From CBDCFV01 sp965203835 (lineage in GTDB: Bacteria; Chloroflexota; Dehalococcoidia; Lucifugimonadales; UBA3495), in the NCBI GenBank assembly GCA_965203835.1, contig OZ241919.1, positions 2,666,001 to 2,730,000 of the forward strand: a stretch of 64,000 bases of DNA, read 5' to 3'. Numbering within the stretch: the first letter of the stretch is position 1; each line of letters opens with the position of its first letter. Below, in pieces: positions 30,717 to 40,122 of the stretch. The position numbers and the translations under genes are program-made. Under the pieces are notes generated by a model. That model did no database searches. It saw nothing but the letters and a program-made list of their open reading frames with translations, and was not told the origin of the DNA.

Positions 30717-32714
30717 ATGGGAGTCGGGGCGCGGACGAAGAAAGCAATAGTCGCTCTGACCATCGTATTGGCGATGGTCATGATGATCGGGTGCACCAGG
30801 GAGGTCATCAAAGAGGTGGAGGTACCCGTTGAGGTCACCAAAGAGGTGGTCGTTGAGAAAATAGTCGAAGTAGAAAAGGAACCGGAGCCTATGCTTGAAA
30901 CGCCAAGCATTGCTGCGGAAGGCGATGGAGGCCCCAAGGTCTACCAGCTTGGAATCTTCGAGGACCTTACCACGACCAATTACTGGTCGTATTTGGGGCC
31001 TAACGGCACCATTTGGAATTCCTACGTTCTGGGCGGCAAGCCGTCGCTTTACACGCTTTCGGCCCAACGATTCGACTATGTACCCTCGGTAGCGGCGGAT
31101 TTTTCCACGCCTCTCAAAGAAGAGACCGTAGATGGCACGGTTTTATGGACCACTGAAGTACCGCTGAAGCAGGGCGTGAAGTGGAGCGACGGGAATGACG
31201 TGACCGCCCATGACTTTGTGTTTACGGCCCACACGGTGCTGGACATGGAGTTGACCGGCAACTGGTCGTCCACCGTTGATACGAAGTTCCTTGACCACGC
31301 TGAGGCCCTGGATGACTACCGCCTGAAGATTTACTTCAAGGAAAAGCCGGGACTGGCGCGCTGGCAGTTCGGTCTGGCTTTCATGCCGATGTTGTCCAAA
31401 GCCTACTGGGAGCCGGTGGTAGAAGAGGCCAAAAAGGAAGCCAACGTTGTGGAGCAGCAGAGAATCCTGTACGCCCACGTTCCGGAAAACGAGCCCAGCG
31501 CGGGCGGCTACCTCTTCAAGAAATGGGAGCGGGGCGCGTTCGCCGAAAACACGAAAAACGATGACTACTACTTCAACGGATCCGAAGTAACGCACTACGC
31601 GAACGGGGCCTACGCTGAGAGTAAGCCCGGCGCCTACGAATTCACGGCCTATGGGGACCCCAGTGGCGAGAAGTCATTGGAATACACTGACGGGCCCTTC
31701 GTAGACAGCACCATATATAGCATCTTCGGCAACCAGGAAGCGGCCATACTGGCCCTGAAGAAGGGCGACGTCGACTTCATGCTGAACCCGTTGGGGTTGC
31801 AGCGGGGCCTGCAACAACAGTTGGAAGGCCAGTCTGGGTTGGCCAACCTGGAAAATCCCAGCAGTGGTTTCAGATACTTGGGATTCAATTTCACCAAGCC
31901 GCCGCTGGACAACAAGGCATTCAGGCAAGCCGTGGCTGTTCTGATAGACAAAGAGTTCCTGACTGGCACCGTGCTGCAGGGCGTGGCCATACCCATGTAC
32001 ACCACTGTGCCGGAGGGCAACGGGTTCTGGTACAACCCGAACGTGTCGTTACTGGGCAAGGGACTGAGCCGGGCGGAGCGCACGGCTCAAGCAGTGGAGC
32101 TTATGAAGGGCGCCGGTTTCACTTGGGAGAAGGAGCCCAAGGTGAGCGACAATGGCACGGTGGAGGTTGAAGGGGAAGGGTTGAAAATGCCCAATGGAGA
32201 CCCAATGCCCGAGTTGGAGATACTGGCGCCCAGCGCCGGTTACGACCCTCTGCGGTCCACTTTCGCCATCTGGATCGAGCGATGGCTCAAGGACATGGGC
32301 ATCCCCGCCAAGGCCAAGCTTACGGAATTCAACGTTATCGTGGAACGGACTCGCGACCCCGAAAACTTCGACATGTGGATATTGGGTTGGGGTCTCTCCA
32401 CATTCCCGGACTACTTAGAGGCCTTCTTCCATTCGAGGCACTTCGGAGGTGACGGACACAACCGCGGGGGCTACTCGAACGAGGAATTCGACGCTCTGGC
32501 CGAGGCGCTTCTGGTGGAGACGGACCTGAACGCCGCCCGCGACCAAGTCTTCAAGATGCAGGAATTCCTGGCTGACGACCTGCCCTACGTGGTGTTATTC
32601 ACTACGCCGATCCTAGAGACTTACCGGGACGACAGGCTGGCTTTCCCGTTTACCGAAAACCTGGGGGGGTTACAAAGGACCGGCGGAAGCACCTCGACCG
32701 TAGTAATAAAGTAG
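30717..32714 (+). CDS. ABC transporter substrate-binding lipoprotein, family 5 (peptide/nickel type)
   Basis: 665 residues. Signal peptide with lipobox ending MIGC (Cys near 22), then a charged Val/Glu/Lys repeat linker (EVIKEVEVPVEVTKEVVVEK). The SBP_bac_5 fold follows (LKQGVKWSDGNDVTAHDFVFT; AFRQAVAVLIDKEFL; EERWL-type region; ILGWGLSTFPDYLEAFFHS). It binds oligopeptide-like or other solutes outside the membrane and hands them to the permeases encoded next. First gene of a five-gene transporter operon. Confidence 0.93.
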   Translation: MGVGARTKKAIVALTIVLAMVMMIGCTREVIKEVEVPVEVTKEVVVEKIVEVEKEPEPMLETPSIAAEGDGGPKVYQLGIFEDLTTTNYWSYLGPNGTIWNSYVLGGKPSLYTLSAQRFDYVPSVAADFSTPLKEETVDGTVLWTTEVPLKQGVKWSDGNDVTAHDFVFTAHTVLDMELTGNWSSTVDTKFLDHAEALDDYRLKIYFKEKPGLARWQFGLAFMPMLSKAYWEPVVEEAKKEANVVEQQRILYAHVPENEPSAGGYLFKKWERGAFAENTKNDDYYFNGSEVTHYANGAYAESKPGAYEFTAYGDPSGEKSLEYTDGPFVDSTIYSIFGNQEAAILALKKGDVDFMLNPLGLQRGLQQQLEGQSGLANLENPSSGFRYLGFNFTKPPLDNKAFRQAVAVLIDKEFLTGTVLQGVAIPMYTTVPEGNGFWYNPNVSLLGKGLSRAERTAQAVELMKGAGFTWEKEPKVSDNGTVEVEGEGLKMPNGDPMPELEILAPSAGYDPLRSTFAIWIERWLKDMGIPAKAKLTEFNVIVERTRDPENFDMWILGWGLSTFPDYLEAFFHSRHFGGDGHNRGGYSNEEFDALAEALLVETDLNAARDQVFKMQEFLADDLPYVVLFTTPILETYRDDRLAFPFTENLGGLQRTGGSTSTVVIK

Positions 32715-32738
32715 CCAGTGACGGTTAGCCCCCCTTCC

Positions 32739-32766
32739 CGTCGTGCCCGCGCAGGCGGGTACCACG
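32739..32766. repeat. Degenerate palindromic dispersed repeat
   Basis: Diverged family copy (GTCGTGCCCGCGCAGGCGGG-type) in the 80-base gap between the binding protein and first permease genes. Confidence 0.65.
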
Positions 32767-32794
32767 CCGGGGGCAGGCACGGAGTTTATCCTTA

Positions 32795-33946
32795 ATGGGC
32801 AACTACCTGGCCCGGCGCACCGGACAAATCATCCTGACGCTGTTCCTCATCGTCAGCGTGGCTTTTTTCTTGGTGCAGGCACAGCCCGGAGACTATACGG
32901 CGGTCTTCGCCCAGAACCCGGACCTGCCGCCGGAAGTCCGCGCTCAAGTGCAGGCCGCCTTCGGGCTGGACAAGTCCTTGGGCGAGCAATACTTGGTGCA
33001 CATCAAGAACTCCTTCACCGGCCAGTTCGGGGTATCCTTCCAGCACTACCCTCGCACGGTGATGGAGGTGATTACGGAGCGGTTGCCCCGCACCGCAGTG
33101 CTGTTCCTGACCGCCACCGTTATCTCCTTCTACGTGGGCTTCGCGCTGGGGAAGTTGATGGCTTGGAAACGTGGCGGGCTCTTCGAGTACACCGCCACCG
33201 TATCCGGGGCGGTGCTCTTCACCATGTTCACGCCCTGGTTCGCCCTGATGTTAATCTGGATTTTCTCGTTCCAACTGGGTTGGTTCCCGCTGGGCAAATT
33301 CCTGGACCCATTGTTGTGGAGAGATGCGCCGGTAGCGGCAAATAAAGTGTTCAATGACATGCTGATCACCGCCGGGGCATTTTCCCTGTTTGTCCTGTTC
33401 GCTGTGCTGGCATCCAGAAAAGCGGGCGGCAGGAGATCGGTGCAATGGTTGTTGCCCGCCCTGGTGATAGGGTTATGTATGGTCCCGGTTGCTTGGGCCA
33501 TGTCCGGCATCGGTTACCTGGCGCTGGACATTCTGAAACACATGGTGCTGCCCATCTTCACTCTCACCCTGATCTCTTTCGCCGGCACCATGCTGCTTAC
33601 CCGCAACAGTATGCTGGAGGTGCTGCGCGAGGACTTTGTTATGGCGGCCCGGGCCAAGGGGTTGCCCGAAAGGGTGGTGCGGGACAAACACGCGGCGCGC
33701 AACGCCCTGCTCCCCGTGGTAACGAGCTTGGTCTACAGCTTGGCGTTCGCCATTGACGGGAGCGTGATTATCGAGGGAATTTTCTCTTGGCCGGGCATGG
33801 GAATGACCCTGTTGCAGGCGGTCCGGTCTGAAGACCTGCCCTTGGTGATGGGCGCGTTCGTGTTCATCGGCATATTCGCCTTGGTGGCGCACCTGATAGC
33901 CGACCTGCTTTACGCCTACCTGGATCCCCGGATCAGATACCAGTGA
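32795..33946 (+). CDS. ABC transporter permease, DppB-like
   Basis: 383 residues, about 60 longer than a typical DppB because of an extra hydrophobic stretch around 185-235 before the conserved loop. Six or more membrane helices are visible, and an EAA loop (AARAKGLPERVVRDKHAARN) that contacts the ATPases. N-terminal residues 1-80 match the usual LARRTGQIILTLFLIVSVAFF and QPGD pattern. Co-oriented and 7 bases upstream of the second permease. Confidence 0.9.
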   Translation: MGNYLARRTGQIILTLFLIVSVAFFLVQAQPGDYTAVFAQNPDLPPEVRAQVQAAFGLDKSLGEQYLVHIKNSFTGQFGVSFQHYPRTVMEVITERLPRTAVLFLTATVISFYVGFALGKLMAWKRGGLFEYTATVSGAVLFTMFTPWFALMLIWIFSFQLGWFPLGKFLDPLLWRDAPVAANKVFNDMLITAGAFSLFVLFAVLASRKAGGRRSVQWLLPALVIGLCMVPVAWAMSGIGYLALDILKHMVLPIFTLTLISFAGTMLLTRNSMLEVLREDFVMAARAKGLPERVVRDKHAARNALLPVVTSLVYSLAFAIDGSVIIEGIFSWPGMGMTLLQAVRSEDLPLVMGAFVFIGIFALVAHLIADLLYAYLDPRIRYQ

Positions 33947-33953
33947 TCCTGTT

Positions 33954-34910
33954 ATGACACAGGCTTCCGAAACGGCAGTAACCTTGACCCCCTGGCAGAT
34001 CAGGGCCGCCAAGCTGCGGTTGGGCTTGCGCGGGCTTCGTGAAGGCTGGGCCGTGTTCCTGGAAAGCCGCATCGGCGTACTGGGGCTGGCGGTGATCGTT
34101 GTCTTCGCCCTTATGGCCATATCCCACCCTATATTGATGGCCACAATCTGGGATGCCACCATCTATGACCCGGTTACGGGATACGCCTTTGATGAGATAG
34201 AGCAACCGGCCCCGCCGTCCTGGAAACACCCATTGGGGACCGACCCATTGGGGCGCGACATATTGAGTCAACTGCTGTCCAGCACGTCGTCGGAGTTCAT
34301 CCTGGGACTGGTGGCCGCGACGGTTACCGTTTCCATAGCCACAACCGTGGGAGCTGTGGCGGCCTACTACCGGGGTCTTGTGGACACCTTTTTCATGCGG
34401 TTGGCGGACCTGATTGTTGCGCTGCCCGGCATATCGCTGCTGATCGTCCTTAGCGCCCTCTTCGAATTGAACCTGTTCATCCTGGGCGTCATCATCGGCG
34501 TTCTTGGCGGGTTTGGCGGCACCGCCATAGTCCTCAAGTCGCAGGCGTTGAGCGTCAGCGTAAAGCCCTACATCGAGGCCGCCAGGGTCGCGGGCGGGGG
34601 ACGGTTCCACATCATAGTGGTCCACATCATTCCCAACCTTCTACCCCTGTCGTTCCTGTACATGATGTTCACCGTAACCGGCGCCATATTTTCCGAGGCG
34701 GTGCTGTCGTTTCTGGGGCTGCTCAACATACGGATGAGCTGGGGCATTATGATTCATACATCCAACACCGCCGGGTACCTGACCGGCGGCACCACTTACT
34801 GGTGGCTTATCGTCCCGGCAGGGGCCTCCATCACGCTGCTTTGCAGCACTTTTTACTTGGTGGGGCGGGCTTTGGACGAAGTAGCCAACCCCAGGCTGAG
34901 GCGACAGTGA
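33954..34910 (+). CDS. ABC transporter permease, DppC-like
   Basis: 318 residues. N-terminal cytoplasmic part, a first membrane helix (about 45-62), the periplasmic HPLGTDPLGRDILSQLL signature typical of DppC/OppC, then five helices and an EAA loop (EAARVAGGGRFHIIVVHIIPN). Pairs with the DppB-like subunit. A cluster of repeats occupies the 230-base gap that follows. Confidence 0.92.
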   Translation: MTQASETAVTLTPWQIRAAKLRLGLRGLREGWAVFLESRIGVLGLAVIVVFALMAISHPILMATIWDATIYDPVTGYAFDEIEQPAPPSWKHPLGTDPLGRDILSQLLSSTSSEFILGLVAATVTVSIATTVGAVAAYYRGLVDTFFMRLADLIVALPGISLLIVLSALFELNLFILGVIIGVLGGFGGTAIVLKSQALSVSVKPYIEAARVAGGGRFHIIVVHIIPNLLPLSFLYMMFTVTGAIFSEAVLSFLGLLNIRMSWGIMIHTSNTAGYLTGGTTYWWLIVPAGASITLLCSTFYLVGRALDEVANPRLRRQ

Positions 34911-34948
34911 GGACCCCTTCTGTCATGATTATGAAAATACCCACCCAC

Positions 34949-35123
34949 CCCGTCATTCCCGCGCAGGCGGGAATCCATGCGTGCAGACTGTGGACTCCCG
35001 CTTTCGCGGGAGAGACGATGAGGGGGTTGCCATCCTTTTCATGGCTCATGGGTGATCTTAACAGGGCCATCCGCCATTCCCGCGCAGAGCCTGCTCCCGT
35101 GGAGACGGGGGCGGGAATCCAAC
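34949..35123. repeat. Cluster of three palindromic dispersed repeats
   Basis: Three units lie within 175 bases between the permease and ATPase genes: a perfect copy (34949-34975), a half-type copy around CTCCCGCTTTCGCGGGAG (34994-35015) and a longer composite copy with an inner CTCCCGTGGAGACGGGGG arm (35072-35123). In RNA they would fold into strong hairpins inside the operon and could uncouple expression of the ATPases from the permeases. Confidence 0.8.
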
Positions 35124-35140
35124 TGGAGCGGACCGGATAG

Positions 35141-36103
35141 ATGACTGACCCGGTCTTGCAGGTAGTCGACCTTTCCATGCACTACACCACCCGGCAGGGA
35201 GAGGTGAAAGCTGTCGACCGGGTAAGCTTCGACTTGGCGAAGGGCGAGATCATCGGGCTGGTGGGAGAGTCGGGCTGCGGCAAGACCTCGATCGCAATAT
35301 CCCTCATGAGGCTTCTTCCCGACAACGCCCGTGTCGCCGGAGGGCAAGTGCTGTTGGGCGGAGACGACCTGCTGGCAATGGATGAGGAGCAGATCAGGGA
35401 GTACCGGTGGCAGCGCATTTCAATGGTGTTCCAAGCGGCGATGAACGCGCTGGACCCGGTCTACCGTGTCGGCGATCAGATTGTTGAAGCCATTCAGACC
35501 CATGACGAAAACGTTTCCGATGACGAGGCCCGGGACACCGTGGCCCGTCTCTTCGGCCTGGTTGGCTTGGACGCCCAGTTGGCAGCCCGGTACCCCCACG
35601 AATTCAGCGGCGGTATGCGGCAGCGGGCGGTGATCGCCATGGCCCTCGCCTGCCAGCCCGACGTTATGGTGGCGGACGAGCCTACCACGGCGTTGGACGT
35701 GATCGTGCAGGACCGGATTTTGCGCCAACTGAAGGAAATCCAGCGGGAACTGAGCATGAGCATGATCTACATCACCCACGACATCGCCGTCGTTGCCGAG
35801 GTGTCGGACCGTATCGGGGTGATGTATGCCGGCAGATTGGTCGAGTTGGGCGATACGGCCCGGGTGTTCAGCAACCCCATCCACCCCTACACTTCCGGCC
35901 TGTTGTCGGTGTTTCCGAGCATCCACGGAGAGAAGCACGAGTTGGTGACCCTGGGCGGAGACTTGCCCAACCTGATAGACCCGCCGCAGGGGTGCCGGTT
36001 CCATCCCCGGTGCCCCCATGCCACCGACGTCTGTCGGCAAGAGGAGCCGCCGGTTGTGGACCGGGACGGCCATTGGGCCGCTTGCTGGAACCCGTTGGGG
36101 TAG
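35141..36103 (+). CDS. ABC transporter ATP-binding protein, DppD-like
   Basis: 320 residues with Walker A GESGCGKTS, Q-loop, signature FSGGMRQR, Walker B VMVADEPT and H-loop ITHDIA. The C-terminal oligopeptide-type extension has Cys-containing GCRFHPRCPHA...C, which in several homologues holds an iron-sulfur cluster. Energises the transporter. Confidence 0.93.
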   Translation: MTDPVLQVVDLSMHYTTRQGEVKAVDRVSFDLAKGEIIGLVGESGCGKTSIAISLMRLLPDNARVAGGQVLLGGDDLLAMDEEQIREYRWQRISMVFQAAMNALDPVYRVGDQIVEAIQTHDENVSDDEARDTVARLFGLVGLDAQLAARYPHEFSGGMRQRAVIAMALACQPDVMVADEPTTALDVIVQDRILRQLKEIQRELSMSMIYITHDIAVVAEVSDRIGVMYAGRLVELGDTARVFSNPIHPYTSGLLSVFPSIHGEKHELVTLGGDLPNLIDPPQGCRFHPRCPHATDVCRQEEPPVVDRDGHWAACWNPLG

Positions 36104-36138
36104 CTGGGAGAAACGGCGTCGTTTTGCAGGAAGCCGCG

Positions 36139-37161
36139 TTGAATTCGTCCGCGCCACTGGTCCAAGTCAAGGGACTGACCAAGCTCTTTCCCGTCTCTAG
36201 AAGCCTCTTCCGCGGGCCGCGGGCCTTCATTCATGCCGTGGATGATGTGTCGTTCGAGTTGCGGGAGGGCGAACGGTTCGGCTTGGTGGGCGAATCGGGG
36301 TGCGGCAAGACCACCATAGGCAAGCTGCTGGTTAAACTCCAGGAACCTACCCAAGGCAGTATCGCCTTCCGGGATGCCGAAAATACCCTTTCAGACAGCC
36401 CTAGCGACAGCGGGTACGCCGACATAAGCGAGACCAAGGGCCAGCAGTTGAAGGCCTTCCGGCGCAAGGTGCAGATGATTTTCCAGGACCCCTACGAGTC
36501 CATGAACCCGCGCCGGACCATTTTCGACACTGTCGCCGAGCCATTGGTAGTGCAGGGAATCGGCAACTCGCTGCAACAGTTGGACCGGGTCGCCAACCTG
36601 CTGGAACTGGTGGGGTTGACGCCGCCGGAGACCATGATGTTCCGCTACCCTCACGAATTGTCGGGCGGGCAGCGGCAGAGAGTGGCCATCGCCCGCGCGC
36701 TGGTGGTCGAGCCGGGGTTCGTGGTGGCGGATGAACCTACGTCGATGCTCGACGTTTCCATAAGCACCGGAATCATGGGGCTGATGCTGGACTTGGCGGA
36801 GCGGCTGGGAGTTACCTACCTGTACATCACCCACGACCTGGCGGTGGCCAGGTACATGTGCCATCGCATCGCCGTGATGTACTTGGGAAAGATAGTCGAG
36901 GTCGCCGAAACGGAAGAGTTGCTGTCCAATCCGCTCCATCCCTACACCAGGGCACTGCTGTCGGCGGTCCCGGTACCGAATCCGGGGGTCAGCAGGGAGC
37001 CGGTGAACATATTGGGTGACGTAGCAACGCCGATCAACCCTCATCCCAGGTGCCGCTTTCACGACCGCTGCCCCATGGCCGCCGAGGTGTGTTACGACAG
37101 TCCGCACCCCCCGCTGGAAGACCACGGAGGGGGTCATCTTGTGGCTTGCTACCGGGTCTAG
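36139..37161 (+). CDS. ABC transporter ATP-binding protein, DppF-like
   Basis: Walker A GESGCGKTT, signature LSGGQRQR, Walker B FVVADEPTS, H-loop ITHDLA and the C-terminal CRFHDRCPMA...C motif. The start is set at TTG 36139, 5-6 bases after AGGAAG, giving an N-terminus before SSAPLVQVKGLTKLF. A TTG at 36124 is the alternative. The frame is open far upstream into the previous gene but that part is not family-like. Last gene of the transporter operon. Confidence 0.88.
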   Translation: MNSSAPLVQVKGLTKLFPVSRSLFRGPRAFIHAVDDVSFELREGERFGLVGESGCGKTTIGKLLVKLQEPTQGSIAFRDAENTLSDSPSDSGYADISETKGQQLKAFRRKVQMIFQDPYESMNPRRTIFDTVAEPLVVQGIGNSLQQLDRVANLLELVGLTPPETMMFRYPHELSGGQRQRVAIARALVVEPGFVVADEPTSMLDVSISTGIMGLMLDLAERLGVTYLYITHDLAVARYMCHRIAVMYLGKIVEVAETEELLSNPLHPYTRALLSAVPVPNPGVSREPVNILGDVATPINPHPRCRFHDRCPMAAEVCYDSPHPPLEDHGGGHLVACYRV

Positions 37162-37182
37162 CAGCCACAAATCAGGCTCGCG

Positions 37183-37211
37183 TTGACGCCGATAGGGTGC
37201 GCTGGTACAGT
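37183..37211 (+). promoter_or_regulatory. Promoter and overlapping palindrome before DUF1501 gene
   Basis: TTGACG, 17-base spacer, TACAGT. The -10 box lies inside a hairpin CGCTGGT/ACCAGCG (37200-37221) that could be an operator. Confidence 0.55.
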
Positions 37212-37240
37212 ATCACCAGCGAATGCAAGGAGTGCAGGTA

Positions 37241-38368
37241 ATGACGACGACCAAGAAAGACCCGGTGTTGGTGGTGGTGCAACTTACGGGCGCGAACGAC
37301 GCCATGAACACCGTGATACCCTACGGCGACCCGCTTTACTACGACAATCGGCCCACCGTCGGTATCCCCCAGGACCAGGTGCTGCCCATTGACGGCAACT
37401 TCGGCTTCAACCCGGCGATCACGGAGATTAAAGAGCTGTACGACCAAGGCAAGGTTGCGGTCATCCAAGGGATAGGCTATCCCAACCCCAACCGGTCCCA
37501 CTTCCGCTCCATGGATATCTGGCACACCTGCGAGCCGGACAAGATCGCCCATGAGGGCTGGTTGGGACGTGTTATCCGCGACCTGGACCCCCATTCCGAG
37601 AACGTTCTGACCGGCGTGAATTTTGGCCGCGGTCTCCCGAGGGCCCTGGCGTTGACCGGCGTTCCCGTGGCGTCGGTGGCGGTGTTGGAGACCTATGGCG
37701 TGCTTACCGGAATCGCCGACCAGCAGCACCGTTCGGAGGCTCTGGACGTATTCGCCCGCATGTACGCTCCCGTGACCGGCACCGGCGCGGTCATGGACTA
37801 CATGGGACGCACGGGATTGGACGCCCTGAAAGGCGCCGACGTGCTGAAGACCGCTCCCGGCAAGTACCACTCGTCGGTGGAATACGCCGACAATCCCATC
37901 GCCCAGAACCTGAAGGGCATAGCCCAAGTGATGTTTGCCGACTTGGGCACCCGCATCTTTTACACCCAGCACGGCAACTATGACACCCACGCCAACGAAG
38001 GCCCTACCCATCCGAGGCTGGTAGGGGAACTGTCCCGGGGTATAGCCGACTTCCAAGCCGACCTCCAGGAGCACGGCGTAGCGGACAACGTATTGATGTT
38101 CGTGTTCACCGAGTTCGGCAGAAGGGTGAAGGACAACGGCTCCGGCACCGACCACGGCTCAGGCGGCGTAGCTTTCATGATTGGCGACCGTGTAAAGGGC
38201 GGGATGTACGGCGAATACCCGTCGTTGAAAGAGGAAGACCTGCTGGAAGGCGACCTGCACTTCAACTACGACTTCCGCGGGGCCTACAGTTCCATCGTGG
38301 ACAGTTGGCTGGGCTTGGACCCCGTACCGGTTGTGGGCGGCAAGTTCGAGCAGTTGAATTTCCTGTAG
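37241..38368 (+). CDS. DUF1501-family protein
   Basis: 375 residues from the ATG 8 bases after AAGGAG; an upstream ATG (37223) is less likely. The protein shows the DUF1501 layout: LVVVQLTGANDAMNTVIPYGDPLYY, NRSHFRSMDIWHT, a central NYDTHANEG and TEFGRRVKDNGSGTDHGSGG. Most relatives carry a twin-arginine signal, but none is visible here, so this copy may be cytoplasmic. These proteins belong to the alkaline phosphatase/sulfatase-like clan; substrate unknown. Confidence 0.85.
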   Translation: MTTTKKDPVLVVVQLTGANDAMNTVIPYGDPLYYDNRPTVGIPQDQVLPIDGNFGFNPAITEIKELYDQGKVAVIQGIGYPNPNRSHFRSMDIWHTCEPDKIAHEGWLGRVIRDLDPHSENVLTGVNFGRGLPRALALTGVPVASVAVLETYGVLTGIADQQHRSEALDVFARMYAPVTGTGAVMDYMGRTGLDALKGADVLKTAPGKYHSSVEYADNPIAQNLKGIAQVMFADLGTRIFYTQHGNYDTHANEGPTHPRLVGELSRGIADFQADLQEHGVADNVLMFVFTEFGRRVKDNGSGTDHGSGGVAFMIGDRVKGGMYGEYPSLKEEDLLEGDLHFNYDFRGAYSSIVDSWLGLDPVPVVGGKFEQLNFL

Positions 38369-38377
38369 ACTTTGCAG

Positions 38378-38414
38378 ACGGGCGGCCCGAGGGCCGTCCG
38401 CTCTTCTTGTTTCT
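38378..38414 (+). terminator. Intrinsic terminator after DUF1501 gene
   Basis: GGGCGGCCC and GGGCCGTCC form a 9-bp stem (one G-U pair) 10 bases after the stop, followed by a T-rich tract (CTCTTCTTGTTTCTCTT). Confidence 0.75.
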
Positions 38415-38430
38415 CTTCGCCCCCTTTCCC

Positions 38431-38461
38431 TACTGTCATTTCTGCCTGCGCGGGAATCCAA
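38431..38461. repeat. Palindromic dispersed repeat
   Basis: Family copy with arms TTTCTGCC/TGCGCGGGAA between the DUF1501 terminator and the Tag-like gene. Confidence 0.75.
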
Positions 38462-38507
38462 CCGGGATCGGGGGTGAGCATTGCCTAGCCAATAGGAGAC
38501 CAAAGGT

Positions 38508-38981
38508 TTGACTGCCAATCCGGAAAACGACCCGTTAGTTGCATGGTACTCGACCGAGATATGGGGCAAACGGATTGACGACGACGACCTCTTGTTTGAG
38601 GTTATGAGCCTCCAGGTCTTCCAAGCGGGTCTCACTTGGCGGATGGTGCTGCAACGCCGCGACGCATTCAGGCGCGCCTTCCGAGGCTGGCGGATTGACG
38701 AGGTTGCAGGTCTGGGGCCGGACGACATCGACGAAATGGTGTTGGACCAAACAATCATCCGCAACCGGAAGAAGATCGAGGCCTGCGTCTCCAACGCCCG
38801 AGTTATTCAAGACCTTCAGCAAGAGCATGGGTCTTTCTGCCACTGGTACTACAATCTGCCGGGCGACGACTTGGCAACACTTCAAAAGACCCTGCGGCAG
38901 ACCTTCAAGTTCATGGGGCCTGAGATCGCCCGGATGTGGCTGATGGCGTCAGGTCGCATCGCGGTTGACCATTCTCACTGA
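38508..38981 (+). CDS. DNA-3-methyladenine glycosylase I-like protein lacking zinc ligands
   Basis: 157 residues from a TTG with AGGAG 10 bases upstream. The Tag fold is clear (LLFEVMSLQVFQAGLTWRMV, FRRAFRGWRIDEVAGLGPDD, IIRNRKKIEACVSNARV, GSFCHWYY). The known enzyme needs a zinc snap made by an N-terminal Cys and His and a C-terminal His and Cys. Here the N-terminus lacks the Cys, the His of YHD is Ser (WYSTEIWG), and the C-terminus lacks HxxxC. Either a zinc-free relative or an altered activity. It would otherwise remove alkylated adenine from DNA. Confidence 0.8.
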   Translation: MTANPENDPLVAWYSTEIWGKRIDDDDLLFEVMSLQVFQAGLTWRMVLQRRDAFRRAFRGWRIDEVAGLGPDDIDEMVLDQTIIRNRKKIEACVSNARVIQDLQQEHGSFCHWYYNLPGDDLATLQKTLRQTFKFMGPEIARMWLMASGRIAVDHSH

Positions 38982-39021
38982 TTTCCCCCGGAAACGCACC
39001 CTGATAAACGGAGATAGTTTC

Positions 39022-40122
39022 ATGGTAGTTGCAGCGGACACTGTGCAAATGGACCAGCAAGCCTTGGAGCGTGTGAAGTCGTTGTTCCACGAGCAAATAC
39101 AACGAGGGCTGCACCCCGGGGCGTCCTTGGCAGTGTACCGCCACGGAAAACCGGTGCTGGACCTGGTCGGGGGCATGGCCGATGCAGAGGCTGGCCTCCC
39201 CGTGAACAGCGACACCATGTTCGTCCTGTACTCATCCACCAAGCCTTTGACGGCGGCCTGCGTCTACTTGTTGTGGGAACGGAGCAAGCTCGATTGGGAC
39301 GACCGGATAGCCGACTACTGGCCGGGGTTCGCTCAAAACGGCAAGGAAGACGTTACCATCGGCCACGTGCTGACCCATCGGGGAGGTTTTCCCGAGACTC
39401 CGGCTGAGTTGACTTGGGACAAGTGGGGGGACTGGGAGAGGGTAGTAGAGGTGCTGGAAAAAATCAGGCCCGACTACGCTCCCGGCAAAGTCCTGGCGTA
39501 CCATCCACGTAACTACGGCTGGGTACTGGCGGAAGTGGTGCAGCGTATCGACGGACGGTCCTTCTCCCAGTTCCTTCACGATGAAATCACCGGCCCGTTG
39601 GAGATGAACGACACCTTCGTAGGGTTGCCGGCGGAATTGGAGAGCAGGGTTTCCAGGCTTCACGCAATGGAGGACTGCGACCGTCCGTCCCAAGTCTCCA
39701 CCTACAACATCCCGGAGGTCCACCAAGCGGTGCAACCAGCGGGCGGAGGCATAGCCACGGCGCGGGACCTGGCCAGGTTCTTCGCCATGATGCAGGGCGG
39801 AGGTGCATTGGATGGCGTCCGCATCTTTGCCCCGGAGACCGTGGCGGAGGCGACGAAGCTACAGGTGGAAGGGATGGACGTAACCAACGAACGCTACACC
39901 CGGCGCTCGCTGGGGCTTTCCTTGGGAGACCCGCGTATGGGGACATCGGCGACGGAGGCTGTTCGCACCTTTGGCCACGGCGGCGCGGGAACGTCGGTTG
40001 GATGGGCCGACCACGATTCGGGTGTTGCAATGGCCTTTATTACCAACGGTTTCCGGGACGACATGTCCAACTACCCAAGGCTGGCCGCTATATCCCAAGC
40101 CGTCAGGGATGCTTGTCTCTAG
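39022..40122 (+). CDS. Serine hydrolase, beta-lactamase/penicillin-binding-like
   Basis: 366 residues from the ATG 8 bases after GGAG; an upstream ATG overlaps the previous gene. Class C fold elements are SxxK in YSSTKPLTAA, an RNYGWVLAE region in place of the YxN loop, and a C-terminal FGHGGAGTSVGW. No signal peptide, so probably an intracellular esterase or EstB-like hydrolase rather than a true beta-lactamase. Stop overlaps the end of the convergent gene. Confidence 0.85.
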   Translation: MVVAADTVQMDQQALERVKSLFHEQIQRGLHPGASLAVYRHGKPVLDLVGGMADAEAGLPVNSDTMFVLYSSTKPLTAACVYLLWERSKLDWDDRIADYWPGFAQNGKEDVTIGHVLTHRGGFPETPAELTWDKWGDWERVVEVLEKIRPDYAPGKVLAYHPRNYGWVLAEVVQRIDGRSFSQFLHDEITGPLEMNDTFVGLPAELESRVSRLHAMEDCDRPSQVSTYNIPEVHQAVQPAGGGIATARDLARFFAMMQGGGALDGVRIFAPETVAEATKLQVEGMDVTNERYTRRSLGLSLGDPRMGTSATEAVRTFGHGGAGTSVGWADHDSGVAMAFITNGFRDDMSNYPRLAAISQAVRDACL

